NCBI GenBank assembly: GCA_002309415.1
Contig: DBXC01000007.1
Coordinates: forward strand, 1-64,000
DNA from: Dehalococcoidia bacterium UBA1222
GTDB taxonomy: Bacteria; Chloroflexota; Dehalococcoidia; Dehalococcoidales; UBA1222
Direction of reading: 5' to 3'
Length of the DNA: 64,000 nt
Part shown: in pieces, positions 1 to 8,126 of the stretch
How positions within the stretch are numbered: position 1 is the stretch's first letter
How the letters are laid out: each line of letters starts with the position of its first letter
The notes under the pieces: model-generated
What the model saw: the letters and a program-made list of their open reading frames with translations, nothing else
What the model was told of the DNA's origin: nothing
Database searches by the model: none
Translations under genes and position numbers: made by a program

Positions 1-20
1 GATAAGTCACCCGGACTTAT
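1..20. terminator. short hairpin, possible terminator
   Basis: A seven-base inverted repeat (ATAAGTC / GACTTAT, five-base loop ACCCG) is followed by only TTTTC on the plus strand. It may end a transcript entering from the left of the window. The weak T-run makes this uncertain. Confidence 0.35.
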
Positions 21-44
21 TTTCGCGCCTCAGCCAGAGTAATG

Positions 45-58
45 TGACATCGATGTCA
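45..58. promoter_or_regulatory. 14-bp perfect palindrome, possible operator
   Basis: TGACATCGATGTCA is its own reverse complement. A further ATGTCA copy follows at about 64-69. The cluster lies just downstream of tRNA-Sec (which reads leftward), so it could be an operator for a leftward gene outside the window. No regulator is assigned. Confidence 0.3.
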
Positions 59-110
59 GTTTAATGTCATCCATACCTGCCACTGCTTCCACCTTTCTTT
101 AATATTTCTT

Positions 111-200
111 CGGAGGGGGAGGGAATCGAACCCCCGCAACGCCTTACGCGCCGCCAACGGATTTGAAGTCCGCAAGGCCCACCAGAACCTAGCCGCCTCC
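111..200 (-). tRNA. selC: selenocysteine tRNA (anticodon UCA)
   Basis: On the minus strand this 90-nt gene begins GGAGGCGG and ends CCCCTCCG. The anticodon loop reads CTTCAAA, with anticodon TCA at plus-strand 164-166, so it decodes UGA. A long extended D arm, a long variable arm and a T loop of the TTCGATT type match the bacterial tRNA-Sec layout, with an eight-base-pair acceptor. One acceptor pair (C6 against C) appears mismatched. CCA is not encoded. It charges with serine, which SelA then converts to selenocysteine. No selA, selB or selD gene lies in the window, and I found no selenoprotein with an in-frame UGA here, so its clients are elsewhere. Confidence 0.95.
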
Positions 201-221
201 ACGTCCGCTTTTTCTCGCTAA

Positions 222-250
222 AGTATACTATGCCAGTCTTGACCTGTCAT
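222..250 (-). promoter_or_regulatory. sigma70 promoter of tRNA-Sec
   Basis: On the minus strand ATGACA (245-250) and TATACT (222-227) are separated by exactly 17 bases. Each matches the consensus at five of six positions. Initiation would fall near 215, about 15 bases before the tRNA 5' end. Confidence 0.7.
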
Positions 251-271
251 AGTGTTACCAATATAACGAGT

Positions 272-300
272 TTGTCTTTTGATTCTATCACAAATAGAAT
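272..300 (+). promoter_or_regulatory. promoter with overlapping inverted repeat
   Basis: TTGTCT (272-277), a 17-base spacer and TAGAAT (295-300) form a good promoter. A perfect seven-base inverted repeat, ATTCTAT at 282-288 and ATAGAAT at 294-300, overlaps the -10 element and could be a repressor site. Initiation would fall at or next to the ATG at 307, so the message would be leaderless. Confidence 0.55.
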
Positions 301-306
301 TGTTTT

Positions 307-663
307 ATGACATTGGAAGAATTACGTTATCACTGCTGGGAACCGATTTCTGTCACATTGGACCATGAGTTGGTCTCAAAATATGGGACTACTGATTACT
401 GCGTCCCCCCAGAAGCGTTGCTCAATCTGGAATGTAAAAGAATCGTCGATACGCTCCTGGATTGTTCTGAACAGGTTTTGCTTGCCAATTCTTCACTGGA
501 GATCAATTGCACAATACCTGTAGGCACGATGGTGGAAATAGACACTCGCATTTCTGATCTGCGCATCTTCAAAGGACAGGCGTTCGTGACTGTCGAGCAG
601 ACGTATTTAAAAGATGATCAGATGATGGCAAAACTGACACAGATATTAGCGTTGAACAATTAA
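307..663 (+). CDS. small hotdog-like (MaoC N-terminal-like) protein
   Basis: This 118-residue soluble protein has no signal peptide. I relate it to the protein at 23397-23828 by eye. Both start with a Glu-Pro-x3-Thr-Leu-x2-Glu-Leu-Val-Ser stretch, and both have an Ile-Pro-Val-Gly turn followed by a strand-rich C-terminal half. That partner sits directly upstream of a MaoC dehydratase gene, so a hotdog fold of the FAS1-dehydratase-like type is likely. This copy lacks visible hydratase catalytic residues and has no MaoC partner beside it. It ends four bases from the convergent TetR gene. There is no Shine-Dalgarno sequence, and the promoter at 272-300 implies a leaderless message. Enzymatic function is unknown; it may bind an acyl group or be a structural subunit. 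Confidence 0.6.
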   Translation: MTLEELRYHCWEPISVTLDHELVSKYGTTDYCVPPEALLNLECKRIVDTLLDCSEQVLLANSSLEINCTIPVGTMVEIDTRISDLRIFKGQAFVTVEQTYLKDDQMMAKLTQILALNN

Positions 664-666
664 GAG

Positions 667-1266
667 TTAAACCTTCGTTGCCTTCTTGGCATTCTCGCGG
701 CCAATATATAGAAGTGTCTTAGTAAAACAGTTTGTAAAAATCTCTGAGCCTTTATCAGGGTCCAATTCAACATCGCCCATAATCATCTCTTGGGCAGTTC
801 TGGAAAGCCCTCTGGTCAGTATGCGGAATTCCAGATCGATATCTGGCGGTAGATCAGCATCTAAATCTTTACCATGAAACTCGTTATAAGCCCTCTTATG
901 ACAGTGATACCAAAAATCTGCCAGGAAGTACCGAAACGAATCAGGCTCGTCTGATTCGAGTGCATAGCGGTAAAAATCTCTATTGTCTTTGAAATACCCT
1001 AAATTCGTTTTAATCGTAGCCTGAAGCGTATCTTCTCTGTACATCCCCGGAACTCTTGCAATGTTATCGGAATAGAAAACATAACACATCAACTGATCAA
1101 TGTTTGAGAAGTGGCTGTAAAATGTCGTTCGGCCTACACCGGATTCGGCCAAAAGCTTCTTGATAGTTATACCAGAGGGGTCTGACTTTACCAAGTCAAC
1201 GATTGCAGTTTTGAGCTTCATTGTCGCCCAACAGTCTTTGACCATTGATATTTCATAAAAACCCAT
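667..1266 (-). CDS. TetR/AcrR family transcriptional regulator
   Basis: About 199 residues. The N-terminal TetR DNA-binding domain is clear: a helix-turn-helix of the form Ile-Thr-Ile-Lys-Lys-Leu...Val-Gly-Arg-Thr-Thr-Phe-Tyr-Ser-His-Phe within the first 60 residues. A longer helical ligand-binding domain follows. I prefer the ATG at 1266 because an AGGGGGT-type ribosome site precedes it; an ATG at 1287 in the same frame is the alternative. The gene is divergent from molybdenum hydroxylase operon 1 and convergent with the hotdog gene, so it probably controls one or both. The ligand cannot be read from the sequence. Confidence 0.88.
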   Translation of the reverse strand: MGFYEISMVKDCWATMKLKTAIVDLVKSDPSGITIKKLLAESGVGRTTFYSHFSNIDQLMCYVFYSDNIARVPGMYREDTLQATIKTNLGYFKDNRDFYRYALESDEPDSFRYFLADFWYHCHKRAYNEFHGKDLDADLPPDIDLEFRILTRGLSRTAQEMIMGDVELDPDKGSEIFTNCFTKTLLYIGRENAKKATKV

Positions 1267-1553
1267 AGCGTTACCCCCTCTCCCCATACGCTACAACTTT
1301 TTACAAAAAACTAAAACTATTTCGGTTTTACTAGGACAAAAACCTTTTTTTGTTCTGCTAGTGAACTTTTTATCACTTTAGTTCTTTAGTGTCAATCCGT
1401 TGCTTCTTAAAATGAACGAACTACATACCGATTTTTTTATGTTTCTCAGCTTGATGTGCGAAAAAACACACCTAACAAACATAGCAGGAGGTGAAACTAA
1501 GGGATTTTTTTACTTAATGGCCGCCAAATAAATTAAGGAGATTTTGGATATAA
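1267..1553. promoter_or_regulatory. divergent control region between TetR gene and Mo-hydroxylase operon 1
   Basis: This 287-base AT-rich gap holds several short inverted repeats, including a GTTTT-rich pair at about 1309-1333. A near-symmetric GTGA...TCAC site is at 1361-1376. An orphan AGGAGGTGA Shine-Dalgarno-like sequence lies at about 1485-1493, with no start codon at proper distance. The Shine-Dalgarno actually used for the 2Fe-2S subunit is AAGGAG at 1535-1540. No open reading frame of note is present. Confidence 0.55.
1361..1376 (+). promoter_or_regulatory. candidate shared operator, copy 1 (GTGAAxTTTT type)
   Basis: GTGAACTTTTTATCAC has dyad ends GTGA/TCAC. A near copy is at 23321-23336, and a related pair of half sites is at 20697-20734. 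All three lie in control regions of genes that appear functionally linked: the two molybdenum hydroxylase operons and the kinase/dehydratase intergenic region. The binding protein could be the response regulator at 20756 or the TetR protein. Confidence 0.35.
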
Positions 1554-2267
1554 ATGAAAGAAACTAACAAAACACCCCTTGAATCGACCCCGTCTCTTTC
1601 ACGACGAGACTTCCTGAAAGACGCTGGGTTGGTCATCGGTGGTGCGACCGTTGGTTCCGCCGCCATCTTGTCAGCCTGTAACGGCGACAAGGGCGAAACC
1701 AAGACCGTCACCAATACTGTAACCAATACCGTTACCAACACAGTTACCGACACCAAGACAGTCACTACCACTCAGTCCATTGTTGATCCTACCGACGCTG
1801 ATCCTCGCTTGACCTTCAACGTCAATGGCAAGGAATACAAATTCGAAATCCAGCCTTACTGGACTCTGGATTTCGTCATCCGTGAATTGATCGGTCTCAC
1901 CGCCACCAAAGTCGGCTGCAACAGTGGTGAATGTGGCCACTGCACCGTCCTCGTAGACGGCAAACCCATCTACTCCTGCATGATGCTGGCCAGCGACGCT
2001 GCCGGCAAGATGATCGAGACTGGTGAGTCCCTCTGTGAAGATCTCATGCATTTTGATCGCATTTCCCAGGCTTTCGTCGACAACCAGGCTTATCAGTGCG
2101 GTTTCTGCACTGCTGGTTTCATGATGGCCACCAAGGCCCTCCTCACCAAGAATCCTCATCCTTCAATGGAAGAGATCCAGCACGAACTTTCCGGTCATGT
2201 CTGTGTCTGCAGTGCTATCAAGCGTGTCTGCGAAACAGTCTATGAACTGGGTGGAGGTTACGCATAA
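1554..2267 (+). CDS. Tat-exported lipoprotein, 2Fe-2S subunit of molybdenum hydroxylase (operon 1)
   Basis: This is the electron-transfer subunit of a xanthine-dehydrogenase-family enzyme. Residues 16-20 are the twin-arginine motif SRRDF, and a lipobox LSAC puts the lipidated cysteine at residue 42. A threonine/valine-rich linker spans roughly 50-75. The plant-type 2Fe-2S domain has C122, C127, C130 and C142. The C-terminal 2Fe-2S helical domain has C182, C185, C217 and C219. The last motif reads Cys-Val-Cys where Cys-Arg-Cys is usual. Length is 237 residues; the family is normally about 150-170 without the leader. The stop overlaps the next start by one base (TAATG), so translation is coupled. 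The enzyme should be anchored on the outer face of the membrane, with the other subunits exported by hitchhiking on this Tat signal. Its substrate is unknown. Confidence 0.92.
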   Translation: MKETNKTPLESTPSLSRRDFLKDAGLVIGGATVGSAAILSACNGDKGETKTVTNTVTNTVTNTVTDTKTVTTTQSIVDPTDADPRLTFNVNGKEYKFEIQPYWTLDFVIRELIGLTATKVGCNSGECGHCTVLVDGKPIYSCMMLASDAAGKMIETGESLCEDLMHFDRISQAFVDNQAYQCGFCTAGFMMATKALLTKNPHPSMEEIQHELSGHVCVCSAIKRVCETVYELGGGYA

Positions 2268-4552
2268 TGATTAAAGATTTCTATCGAGAAACTACAGTCA
2301 TCGGTAAAGAAGAGATCCACGAGAAATTCGACAAACGAATCGTTGGTGGTCACTGGGACTTCGGTATGGACCAGTTCCCTGGCAAAAAACTCTTCACCGG
2401 CATTAAGACTTGTCCTCATGCCCACTGTATCATCAAGAAAGTTGATACCTCTAAAGCAGAGAAAATGCCCGGCGTAAAAGCCGTTTGTACTTACCTTGAA
2501 GTTCCCGATCCCGCTATGCCTAAGCCTGCTGCTGGCAAGACCGAATCCGAGATTACATATCAGGGTATGATGGTCGCTGCAGTTGCTGCCACCGACCAGT
2601 GGTTAGCTGATGCAGCTGCTTCCGCCATCGAAGTGGAATATGAAGTACTTCCCTTCGTTGTTGATATGGAAGAAGCTCTCAAAGACGAGATCAAGTATCG
2701 AACTGATGCCAAGACCAACCTGACTTCTCGCGTCCAGCTCAACAGAGGTGACGTAGATGGCGCTATGGCAAAAGCCGAAGTCACCGTCAACTATGAATCC
2801 GAATATGCCACTTTCTATTCCCACAACTCTCCCGAAACCCGTTCTGCAACAGCACAGTGGGTCGGTGATGAACTTTGGGTCTGGCAGGGTTCACAGCAGA
2901 TTGCTTCTCACTCTACCAACATCGCCAAGGCCATGGGCATCGATGAAGCTAAACTTCATTTCATCGCTCACGGTATGGGCGGCGGTTATGGTGACAGAAA
3001 ACCTAACGGTGAAGCAGCTTGGATCGCAGCTACCTTAGCCAAGAAATGCGGTATGCCGGTCGGCTGCCGAACCACCCGAACTGTTCATTCCACTGGTGCC
3101 GCTACTCATCAGTATGCACAGCAGGCCAATGTCCAGCTCGGTTCCGACAAGCAGGGTAACATCAGCGCCGTCGATGCTCAGTGGAAAGGTAACAACGGTT
3201 ACATCCACTTGGCTATGACCTCTTCTCACTGCCCCAATATCCGAACCAGCTACACTAACATCTCAACCAATATCCCCAGAACTGGTCCTTTCCGATCCGT
3301 TACCGGTATGCACGGTTGTTTCGTTTCCGATCCGGCCTTCGAAGAACTGGCATACAAATTGAACATGGACCCCTATGATCTCCGATATAAGAACGCCGTT
3401 AATAGAGAAGACATCGATGCAGCAGCCAACCTCCCTCGTGGCGTCACAGTCATGAAAGAAGTCCTGGAACTTTCCGAAAAAGAATTTGGTTGGAAAGCCA
3501 AATGGCACAAAGCCGGCACCAACGTCACTGTCGATGATATGTATCATAACGGCGACAAGCGTCTCCACGGCGTCGGTATGTGCCACATGGTATCCGAAAA
3601 GGGTGCCGGTAATGCCGGCCGAGGCGTCATCCTCCGAGCCTGTCCCGACGGCACATTCCACATCAACTTCGGTATCGGCCGAGCCACCTGCGGTACCTCC
3701 ACCGCTGTCGCTGTCGTAGTGGCCGAGACTTTGGGCACCCCGTTCTCCAAAGTCAACTACACCGTTGGTGAGACCATCCTTGCCGGTAACGGCGGTATGC
3801 AGGCTGGTTCCACTGGTACTAACGCTAACAGCTGGGCTGCCTATGATGCAGCAGTCGCCATGCGTGACAAGATGCTCACCAAAGCCGCATCCACTCTCAA
3901 GGTCGACAAATCCGAACTGACCAGTGCTGACGGCAAGATCTTCGTCACCGCCGATCCTTCCAAGTGGGTCTCCCATTCCGATTGTATCGGTTCCACCCCG
4001 CTCATCACTTTCGGTGATGGCTACGGCTTCAGCGGAGATGGCAATGTTAAATTCTTCGCCGACTATGGTCCTTTCAAAGAAGGTGAAAGAGCTGTTACGC
4101 GAACCTATTGTGTCCAGATGGTAGAAGTCGCTGTAGACGTTGAAACAGGCGACATGGAAGTCTTGAACTGGTACACCGTCACTGATGTCGGTACCGCACT
4201 CTTCCCGTCCGGCGTCCTCCATCAGGTCGAAGGCGCCATGTGTATGCAGATGGGTGTCATCAAGGCCTGGGAACAGCTCTTCGATCCTGCCACTGGTGCT
4301 ACCATCAATGGTACTTTCATCGATCAGAAGAACCCCACCTCTGCCGATATCCCTGTTGCCCACATGAAAGCCGCTTACTATGAATCCCATAACAACTCAT
4401 CCCCTTATGGTGTCATGGGCTGCGGTGAACCCCCGATGATCCCTTATGTCGCTTTCCACAACGCTTTCTTCAATGCCACCGGAAAGCGCGTCAAATTCAC
4501 AACCATGAATCCTGCCCGCTGTCTCAAAGCTCTGGGCACGATTGACTATTAA
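2267..4552 (+). CDS. molybdopterin-binding large subunit of molybdenum hydroxylase (operon 1)
   Basis: This 761-residue catalytic subunit belongs to the xanthine dehydrogenase/aldehyde oxidase family. The N-terminal hammerhead domain is about residues 20-135. The cofactor-binding body includes a glycine-rich Gly-Met-Gly-Gly-Gly-Tyr-Gly segment near 240, a Gly-Pro-Phe-Arg segment near 343 and a Gln-Ala-Gly-Ser-Thr-Gly stretch near 514. The C-terminal Gly-Cys-Gly-Glu-Pro-Pro segment carries the expected catalytic glutamate, near residue 717. No signal peptide is present, so export must depend on the Tat signal of the small subunit. It lies between the 2Fe-2S and FAD genes. Substrate cannot be deduced: hydroxylation of an N-heterocycle or an aldehyde, or reduction as in hydroxybenzoyl-CoA reductase, are all possible. 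Confidence 0.93.
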   Translation: MIKDFYRETTVIGKEEIHEKFDKRIVGGHWDFGMDQFPGKKLFTGIKTCPHAHCIIKKVDTSKAEKMPGVKAVCTYLEVPDPAMPKPAAGKTESEITYQGMMVAAVAATDQWLADAAASAIEVEYEVLPFVVDMEEALKDEIKYRTDAKTNLTSRVQLNRGDVDGAMAKAEVTVNYESEYATFYSHNSPETRSATAQWVGDELWVWQGSQQIASHSTNIAKAMGIDEAKLHFIAHGMGGGYGDRKPNGEAAWIAATLAKKCGMPVGCRTTRTVHSTGAATHQYAQQANVQLGSDKQGNISAVDAQWKGNNGYIHLAMTSSHCPNIRTSYTNISTNIPRTGPFRSVTGMHGCFVSDPAFEELAYKLNMDPYDLRYKNAVNREDIDAAANLPRGVTVMKEVLELSEKEFGWKAKWHKAGTNVTVDDMYHNGDKRLHGVGMCHMVSEKGAGNAGRGVILRACPDGTFHINFGIGRATCGTSTAVAVVVAETLGTPFSKVNYTVGETILAGNGGMQAGSTGTNANSWAAYDAAVAMRDKMLTKAASTLKVDKSELTSADGKIFVTADPSKWVSHSDCIGSTPLITFGDGYGFSGDGNVKFFADYGPFKEGERAVTRTYCVQMVEVAVDVETGDMEVLNWYTVTDVGTALFPSGVLHQVEGAMCMQMGVIKAWEQLFDPATGATINGTFIDQKNPTSADIPVAHMKAAYYESHNNSSPYGVMGCGEPPMIPYVAFHNAFFNATGKRVKFTTMNPARCLKALGTIDY

Positions 4553-4562
4553 GGAGTAAATG

Positions 4563-5555
4563 ATGAGCATTGCTTTTGATGTTAAATATCCTACTTCGGT
4601 AGATGAAGCAGTCGCATTTCTGAAGGAAGGGAATGCTGCCCCTCTCAGCGGCGGAACTGATCTCATCTCCACCTACAAGTCTCGCTGCACTCCTAATACC
4701 GCTGACGTTATCGTAGATCTTAAGAAGATCCCTGGCTTGAGCTACATCAAAGAGGACGGCAACTTCCTCAAGATCGGCGCTCTCACCACTCTCTCTGAGA
4801 TTGCAGAGAACGATCTGGTAAAGAAATCCTATGCAGCACTTGCCCAGGCAGCAGGCGTAGTCGCCTCCCCTGAGCTCCGCAACATGGGCACCATCGCTGG
4901 CAATATCTGCCAGAAGGTCCGTTGCTGGTACTATCGCGGTGAAGATAACCTCTTCCCTTGTCTCCGCAAGGTCAAGGGTGGTTCCTGCTATGCAATCACT
5001 GGTGATAACCGATATCACTCCATCTTCGGCGGCGTCTCTGGTTGTTTTGCCGTCTCCCCCTCCGATATCGCTCCGGTTCTCGTAGCATTCGATGCCACTA
5101 TCGTGACAAACAAGAAGAGCTATTCTACTTCTGAATTCTTCAAGGTCAACGGTGAAAAGCAGATTGCAATCGCTGATGACGAAATCGTCACCGAGATCCA
5201 GATTCCTAAAGCCGGTGCCAATACCAAGAGCTGCTACAAGAAGTATGCACTTCGAAAGTCTTTTGACTTCCCCATCGTCGGTGCTGCTGTCGTAGCTGAA
5301 ATGAGCGGTAACACCGTTTCATCCTCCCGCGTAGCACTAGGTGCCGTCTACAATACCCCCAGACTGGCTGAAAAAGCCGCCGACGCCATCAAGGGCAAGG
5401 CAGTCAATGAAGCTAACGCTGAAGCAGCAGGTCTGGCTGCCGTGACGGGTGCCACCGCCATGCCGTACAATAAGACTACTACTACCGTCAGCAACGTCTA
5501 CATCATCCAGCTGGCCAAAGTAATGGTTAAACGAGCATTCTTAGATCTCGCTTAA
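4563..5555 (+). CDS. FAD-binding subunit of molybdenum hydroxylase with extra cysteine cluster (operon 1)
   Basis: About 330 residues, of the CoxM/HcrB type. The FAD pyrophosphate-binding segment Ser-Gly-Gly-Thr-Asp-Leu is near residue 30, and a second FAD motif, Asn-Met-Gly-Thr-Ile-Ala-Gly-Asn-Ile, is near 108. Immediately after come five cysteines (about C116, C121, C133, C142, C161) in a loop ending Ser-Pro-Ser-Asp. This resembles the 4Fe-4S-binding insertion known in the beta subunit of 4-hydroxybenzoyl-CoA reductase, so a fourth cluster is likely. I chose the second ATG (4563) because AAGGAG at 4551-4556 is better spaced from it than from 4560. It is followed by a perfect 13-bp hairpin. 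Confidence 0.9.
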   Translation: MSIAFDVKYPTSVDEAVAFLKEGNAAPLSGGTDLISTYKSRCTPNTADVIVDLKKIPGLSYIKEDGNFLKIGALTTLSEIAENDLVKKSYAALAQAAGVVASPELRNMGTIAGNICQKVRCWYYRGEDNLFPCLRKVKGGSCYAITGDNRYHSIFGGVSGCFAVSPSDIAPVLVAFDATIVTNKKSYSTSEFFKVNGEKQIAIADDEIVTEIQIPKAGANTKSCYKKYALRKSFDFPIVGAAVVAEMSGNTVSSSRVALGAVYNTPRLAEKAADAIKGKAVNEANAEAAGLAAVTGATAMPYNKTTTTVSNVYIIQLAKVMVKRAFLDLA

Positions 5556-5583
5556 TCTAAGAAGCCTCTAAACAAGTTACTCA

Positions 5584-5613
5584 GGAAGGAGGACTGGTTA
5601 CAGTCCTCCTTCC
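5584..5613 (+). terminator. 13-bp perfect hairpin without U-tract after operon 1 FAD gene
   Basis: GGAAGGAGGACTG (5584-5596) pairs perfectly with 5601-5613 around a GTTA loop. No T-run follows (ACAAAAGG), so it is more likely an mRNA 3'-end stabiliser or processing barrier than an intrinsic terminator. A similar 10-bp GC-rich hairpin follows the FAD gene of operon 2 at 16503-16529. Confidence 0.6.
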
Positions 5614-5646
5614 ACAAAAGGACAATTGACTGGACACGAAACAATC

Positions 5647-6252
5647 ATGAAAAAGATTATTTTTTTCGTCGTCGTGATAGCGTTGATTGCCACTGCCTTC
5701 ATCAAAGTTGACTGCCCAATCTGTGATGGAGCAGGAAGCATCGAAGGATCACGCAATATGGGCCTTGTCCGGGTCCTAAGGGTTGAAGATCGCATCATCG
5801 ACTCAGTTGAGGATGCCTGTTCTGGTTATATCGTGACAAAGGCTCGTCCAGTCATTTATCTTAATAATCTAAGCACAGAGAAAGCTCAAGGATGGCTCAA
5901 GATCGATCTCCTGATGCACGGAAACGCCGAAGAACCTTTGGCGACTCAGTATCTGGGTATCGAACTCGACGGAGAAACATCCTCGACAGTCCAGTCACTC
6001 GTGATCTTCGCCTACTATACTGGAGATCTCCCCAATAAAGACCTTAGTATCAAAGTCTCTCCCATGACCGGGGGCATCACTGACACATCCTGCAACGGAA
6101 GCGGCAAGGTAACTTTGAACAGGTACTGGCTCACCAGCAGATTCAAGGAAGATATTACTTCCGAAATCCAGGAACAGGAGCTTTTGGAGCCAGACATGTC
6201 TCACGGCGGCGAAGGCTCTTACGAATGGCTGGTTTGGATGGAGCTGGCCTAG
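5647..6252 (+). CDS. membrane-anchored protein with DnaJ-like cysteine motifs
   Basis: About 201 residues. It starts Met-Lys-Lys followed by a hydrophobic segment (about 4-20) that is a signal anchor or signal peptide. Right after comes CPICDGAG, a CxxCxGxG module like one repeat of the DnaJ zinc-finger domain. A second partial module, CNGSGK, occurs near residue 155; there the first cysteine pair is lost. The middle is strand-rich with no recognised domain. The ATG at 5647 is preferred to an in-frame TTG at 5626, although AAAGGA at 5616 would suit the TTG. Located 34 bases beyond the hairpin of molybdenum hydroxylase operon 1, it may be an accessory factor for that exported enzyme. The function is otherwise unknown. 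Confidence 0.7.
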   Translation: MKKIIFFVVVIALIATAFIKVDCPICDGAGSIEGSRNMGLVRVLRVEDRIIDSVEDACSGYIVTKARPVIYLNNLSTEKAQGWLKIDLLMHGNAEEPLATQYLGIELDGETSSTVQSLVIFAYYTGDLPNKDLSIKVSPMTGGITDTSCNGSGKVTLNRYWLTSRFKEDITSEIQEQELLEPDMSHGGEGSYEWLVWMELA

Positions 6253-6307
6253 AATAATTCTCTTCATCTTTTCGGATATCGCTGGTACACCATAGGAGAA
6301 AACAATT

Positions 6308-7450
6308 ATGACCTACCAAGAAGCCTATCAGGCTGTAGAGGACTATATAGCAAGCGAACCGTCCATTGAAATCAGCGACGGTTGTGTCATCGTACCTAAT
6401 GAAGTCCGCCCGGAACTGAATGCAAGGATCGACGCCTTTAAGGATGCCTTTATTCAGGACCATTATGCAGACGCAGTAAGTTTCGGCAAAGGACTCCGAG
6501 ACAACGTTCTCCCTCTGTTGTCATCCTTTAAGGAGCAGAGCAGGTTGACGATCGGTGTCGAATATCCTGAGCTTTCTTGGTTCTTAGAAGATCCTGTTAA
6601 AGGCCTTGGAAGACTGATTTCAAATCAGGCTAGAGATATAGTTTATAAACGTATCGATTTTGCAGAATTTGAAAAACGATGCAAGATGGTGCTGGCTGGC
6701 ATGGTCGAAAGAGTTAAGCATTTTGGACTTTTGCGCTTTATCGAACTCACCATCATGCTTAGATATGCACCTCAAAAGAGTTATAAAGTCCCTGTCGTGG
6801 ATAATATCGAAGACAACTGTCTCGGCGAGGGCCATGAAAATCCCGGGCTCCATGTCGGTGGTGTACCTTTCACAGAACAAACAAATATCGTGAATTTCAG
6901 TTCCAACCCTTTCATTTCTTTCAATGTCCCGAATTACATCCTGAAGAACGATGCAAAACCATATTACCTTGGGCTCAAGGATAATGTCGTAGAAGCTGAA
7001 TGGACAGCCAAAGGCTTGGATGTTGAGCTGGATTTCATCAGTATCAACGATCTTAAAGAACGTTACGAACTCAGAAACAGCCGCCCCGATCTTACTAAAA
7101 AAGGTTATTACGAATTAGATGCCGTATTACCTTCTCTCCTGATCTATGCGGATACGTCTGCTGAGAATATCCGATTAGTCGCTGATTATTCGAGTATCCT
7201 ACGTCCGACCATCTGTGTCGAATTGGTAGAAGAAGATATCTTGACTGAAGAGCGCCTTGCTCATATCTTGCGACAGAATGAAGCACTCAATCCTAAGCTG
7301 GGAACCTTCGTAGTCTTCAATGGAGAGGCTCCCGCACTTCCTGATTCCATCGAGTCTGTTGCACCGATATCATTCATTAAAGGCATTTATAACCGATCTG
7401 CATTGGATGTAATCCTCGATACAATCGATGCATCATATCCAGCAGCATAA
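6308..7450 (+). CDS. protein of unknown function, paralogue of 14709-15890
   Basis: This 380-residue soluble protein has no signal peptide and no family I recognise. By eye it is distantly related to the protein encoded at 14709-15890. Both begin with a helical region; both have a Phe-Leu-(Glu/His)-Asp-Pro motif near residue 92-97 and an (Ala/Asp)-Glu-Phe-Glu-Lys motif near residue 120. Each also lies two genes downstream of the FAD subunit of one of the two molybdenum hydroxylase operons, which suggests that the family travels with these enzymes. A good AGGAGA ribosome site precedes the ATG. The C-terminal third is alpha/beta in character. A role in maturation or regulation of the enzyme is conjecture. 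Confidence 0.75.
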   Translation: MTYQEAYQAVEDYIASEPSIEISDGCVIVPNEVRPELNARIDAFKDAFIQDHYADAVSFGKGLRDNVLPLLSSFKEQSRLTIGVEYPELSWFLEDPVKGLGRLISNQARDIVYKRIDFAEFEKRCKMVLAGMVERVKHFGLLRFIELTIMLRYAPQKSYKVPVVDNIEDNCLGEGHENPGLHVGGVPFTEQTNIVNFSSNPFISFNVPNYILKNDAKPYYLGLKDNVVEAEWTAKGLDVELDFISINDLKERYELRNSRPDLTKKGYYELDAVLPSLLIYADTSAENIRLVADYSSILRPTICVELVEEDILTEERLAHILRQNEALNPKLGTFVVFNGEAPALPDSIESVAPISFIKGIYNRSALDVILDTIDASYPAA

Positions 7451-7516
7451 TCCACTACTGTCCTTCACACCGTTAGCGTCTTTTCTGCTACTATATGGAC
7501 GGAGTTAGCATAAACA

Positions 7517-8113
7517 ATGCCTACATTCGATCAATCAGAATCATTGATGTTTGCCAAATGGCACGGCACAGATGACCTTCAGAACAATGAGGACTTCTGG
7601 ACGGACTGCTGGGAATTCTATCTAGACAAGACCGTAAGACTGCCTATTGCCATGTCTGACGACGCAGTCTCGAAGATCTCTGCAAGAATCACTTGTCCTC
7701 CCCACGCCTGTAACGACTGCTGCACGACATATCAAAAACTCCGTATGACCAAAGAAGAGGCGGAGGGAATGTCTATCATCGGCAGCCCAGACCTCAAATA
7801 CGAAATCCAGGGAAACGATGTGATATTGGATATCGCCGGCGGATGTCCTTTCCTGAAAGACGGGGCTTGTTCCGCTTATGATAAAAGACCGCTGACATGC
7901 CGCCATTTCCCGGTATTGAACCCCTGTCAGGCAAGACGATCAGACATGTCTATATTTGACCAGCTACAGATGCGAATCAAATGTGATACCTCTTTTGAAT
8001 GTATCAAAACAATCATTAAAGATGCTTGCGACCGCTTCGATCTTTTGCTCCTTCCCGATCTGACCCTTCTGCACAAAGACGGAAGCTTTGTCGAAGACAT
8101 CCTGGAATTATAG
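7517..8113 (+). CDS. YkgJ-type cysteine-cluster protein
   Basis: 198 residues. The core has a CPPHACNDCC cysteine group near residue 57-66, then GGCPFL...GACSAY...RPLTCRHFP, which is the pattern of the YkgJ family (annotated as Fe-S or zinc cluster proteins). Family members often sit beside redox or methylation genes, but their biochemical role is poorly defined. It begins with a Phe-Ala-Lys-Trp-His motif that also opens the next gene's product. The two genes are adjacent on the same strand and look like a tandem duplication. GGAG at about 7500 serves as ribosome site. Confidence 0.8.
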   Translation: MPTFDQSESLMFAKWHGTDDLQNNEDFWTDCWEFYLDKTVRLPIAMSDDAVSKISARITCPPHACNDCCTTYQKLRMTKEEAEGMSIIGSPDLKYEIQGNDVILDIAGGCPFLKDGACSAYDKRPLTCRHFPVLNPCQARRSDMSIFDQLQMRIKCDTSFECIKTIIKDACDRFDLLLLPDLTLLHKDGSFVEDILEL

Positions 8114-8126
8114 GAATCTGGATAAC

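Noticed and set aside
3263..4390. Long minus-strand open frame (375 codons) opposite the operon 1 large subunit
   Set aside because: It is fully antisense to a clearly conserved molybdopterin subunit, has Gly/Ser/Asp-rich composition typical of shadow frames, and has no ribosome site.
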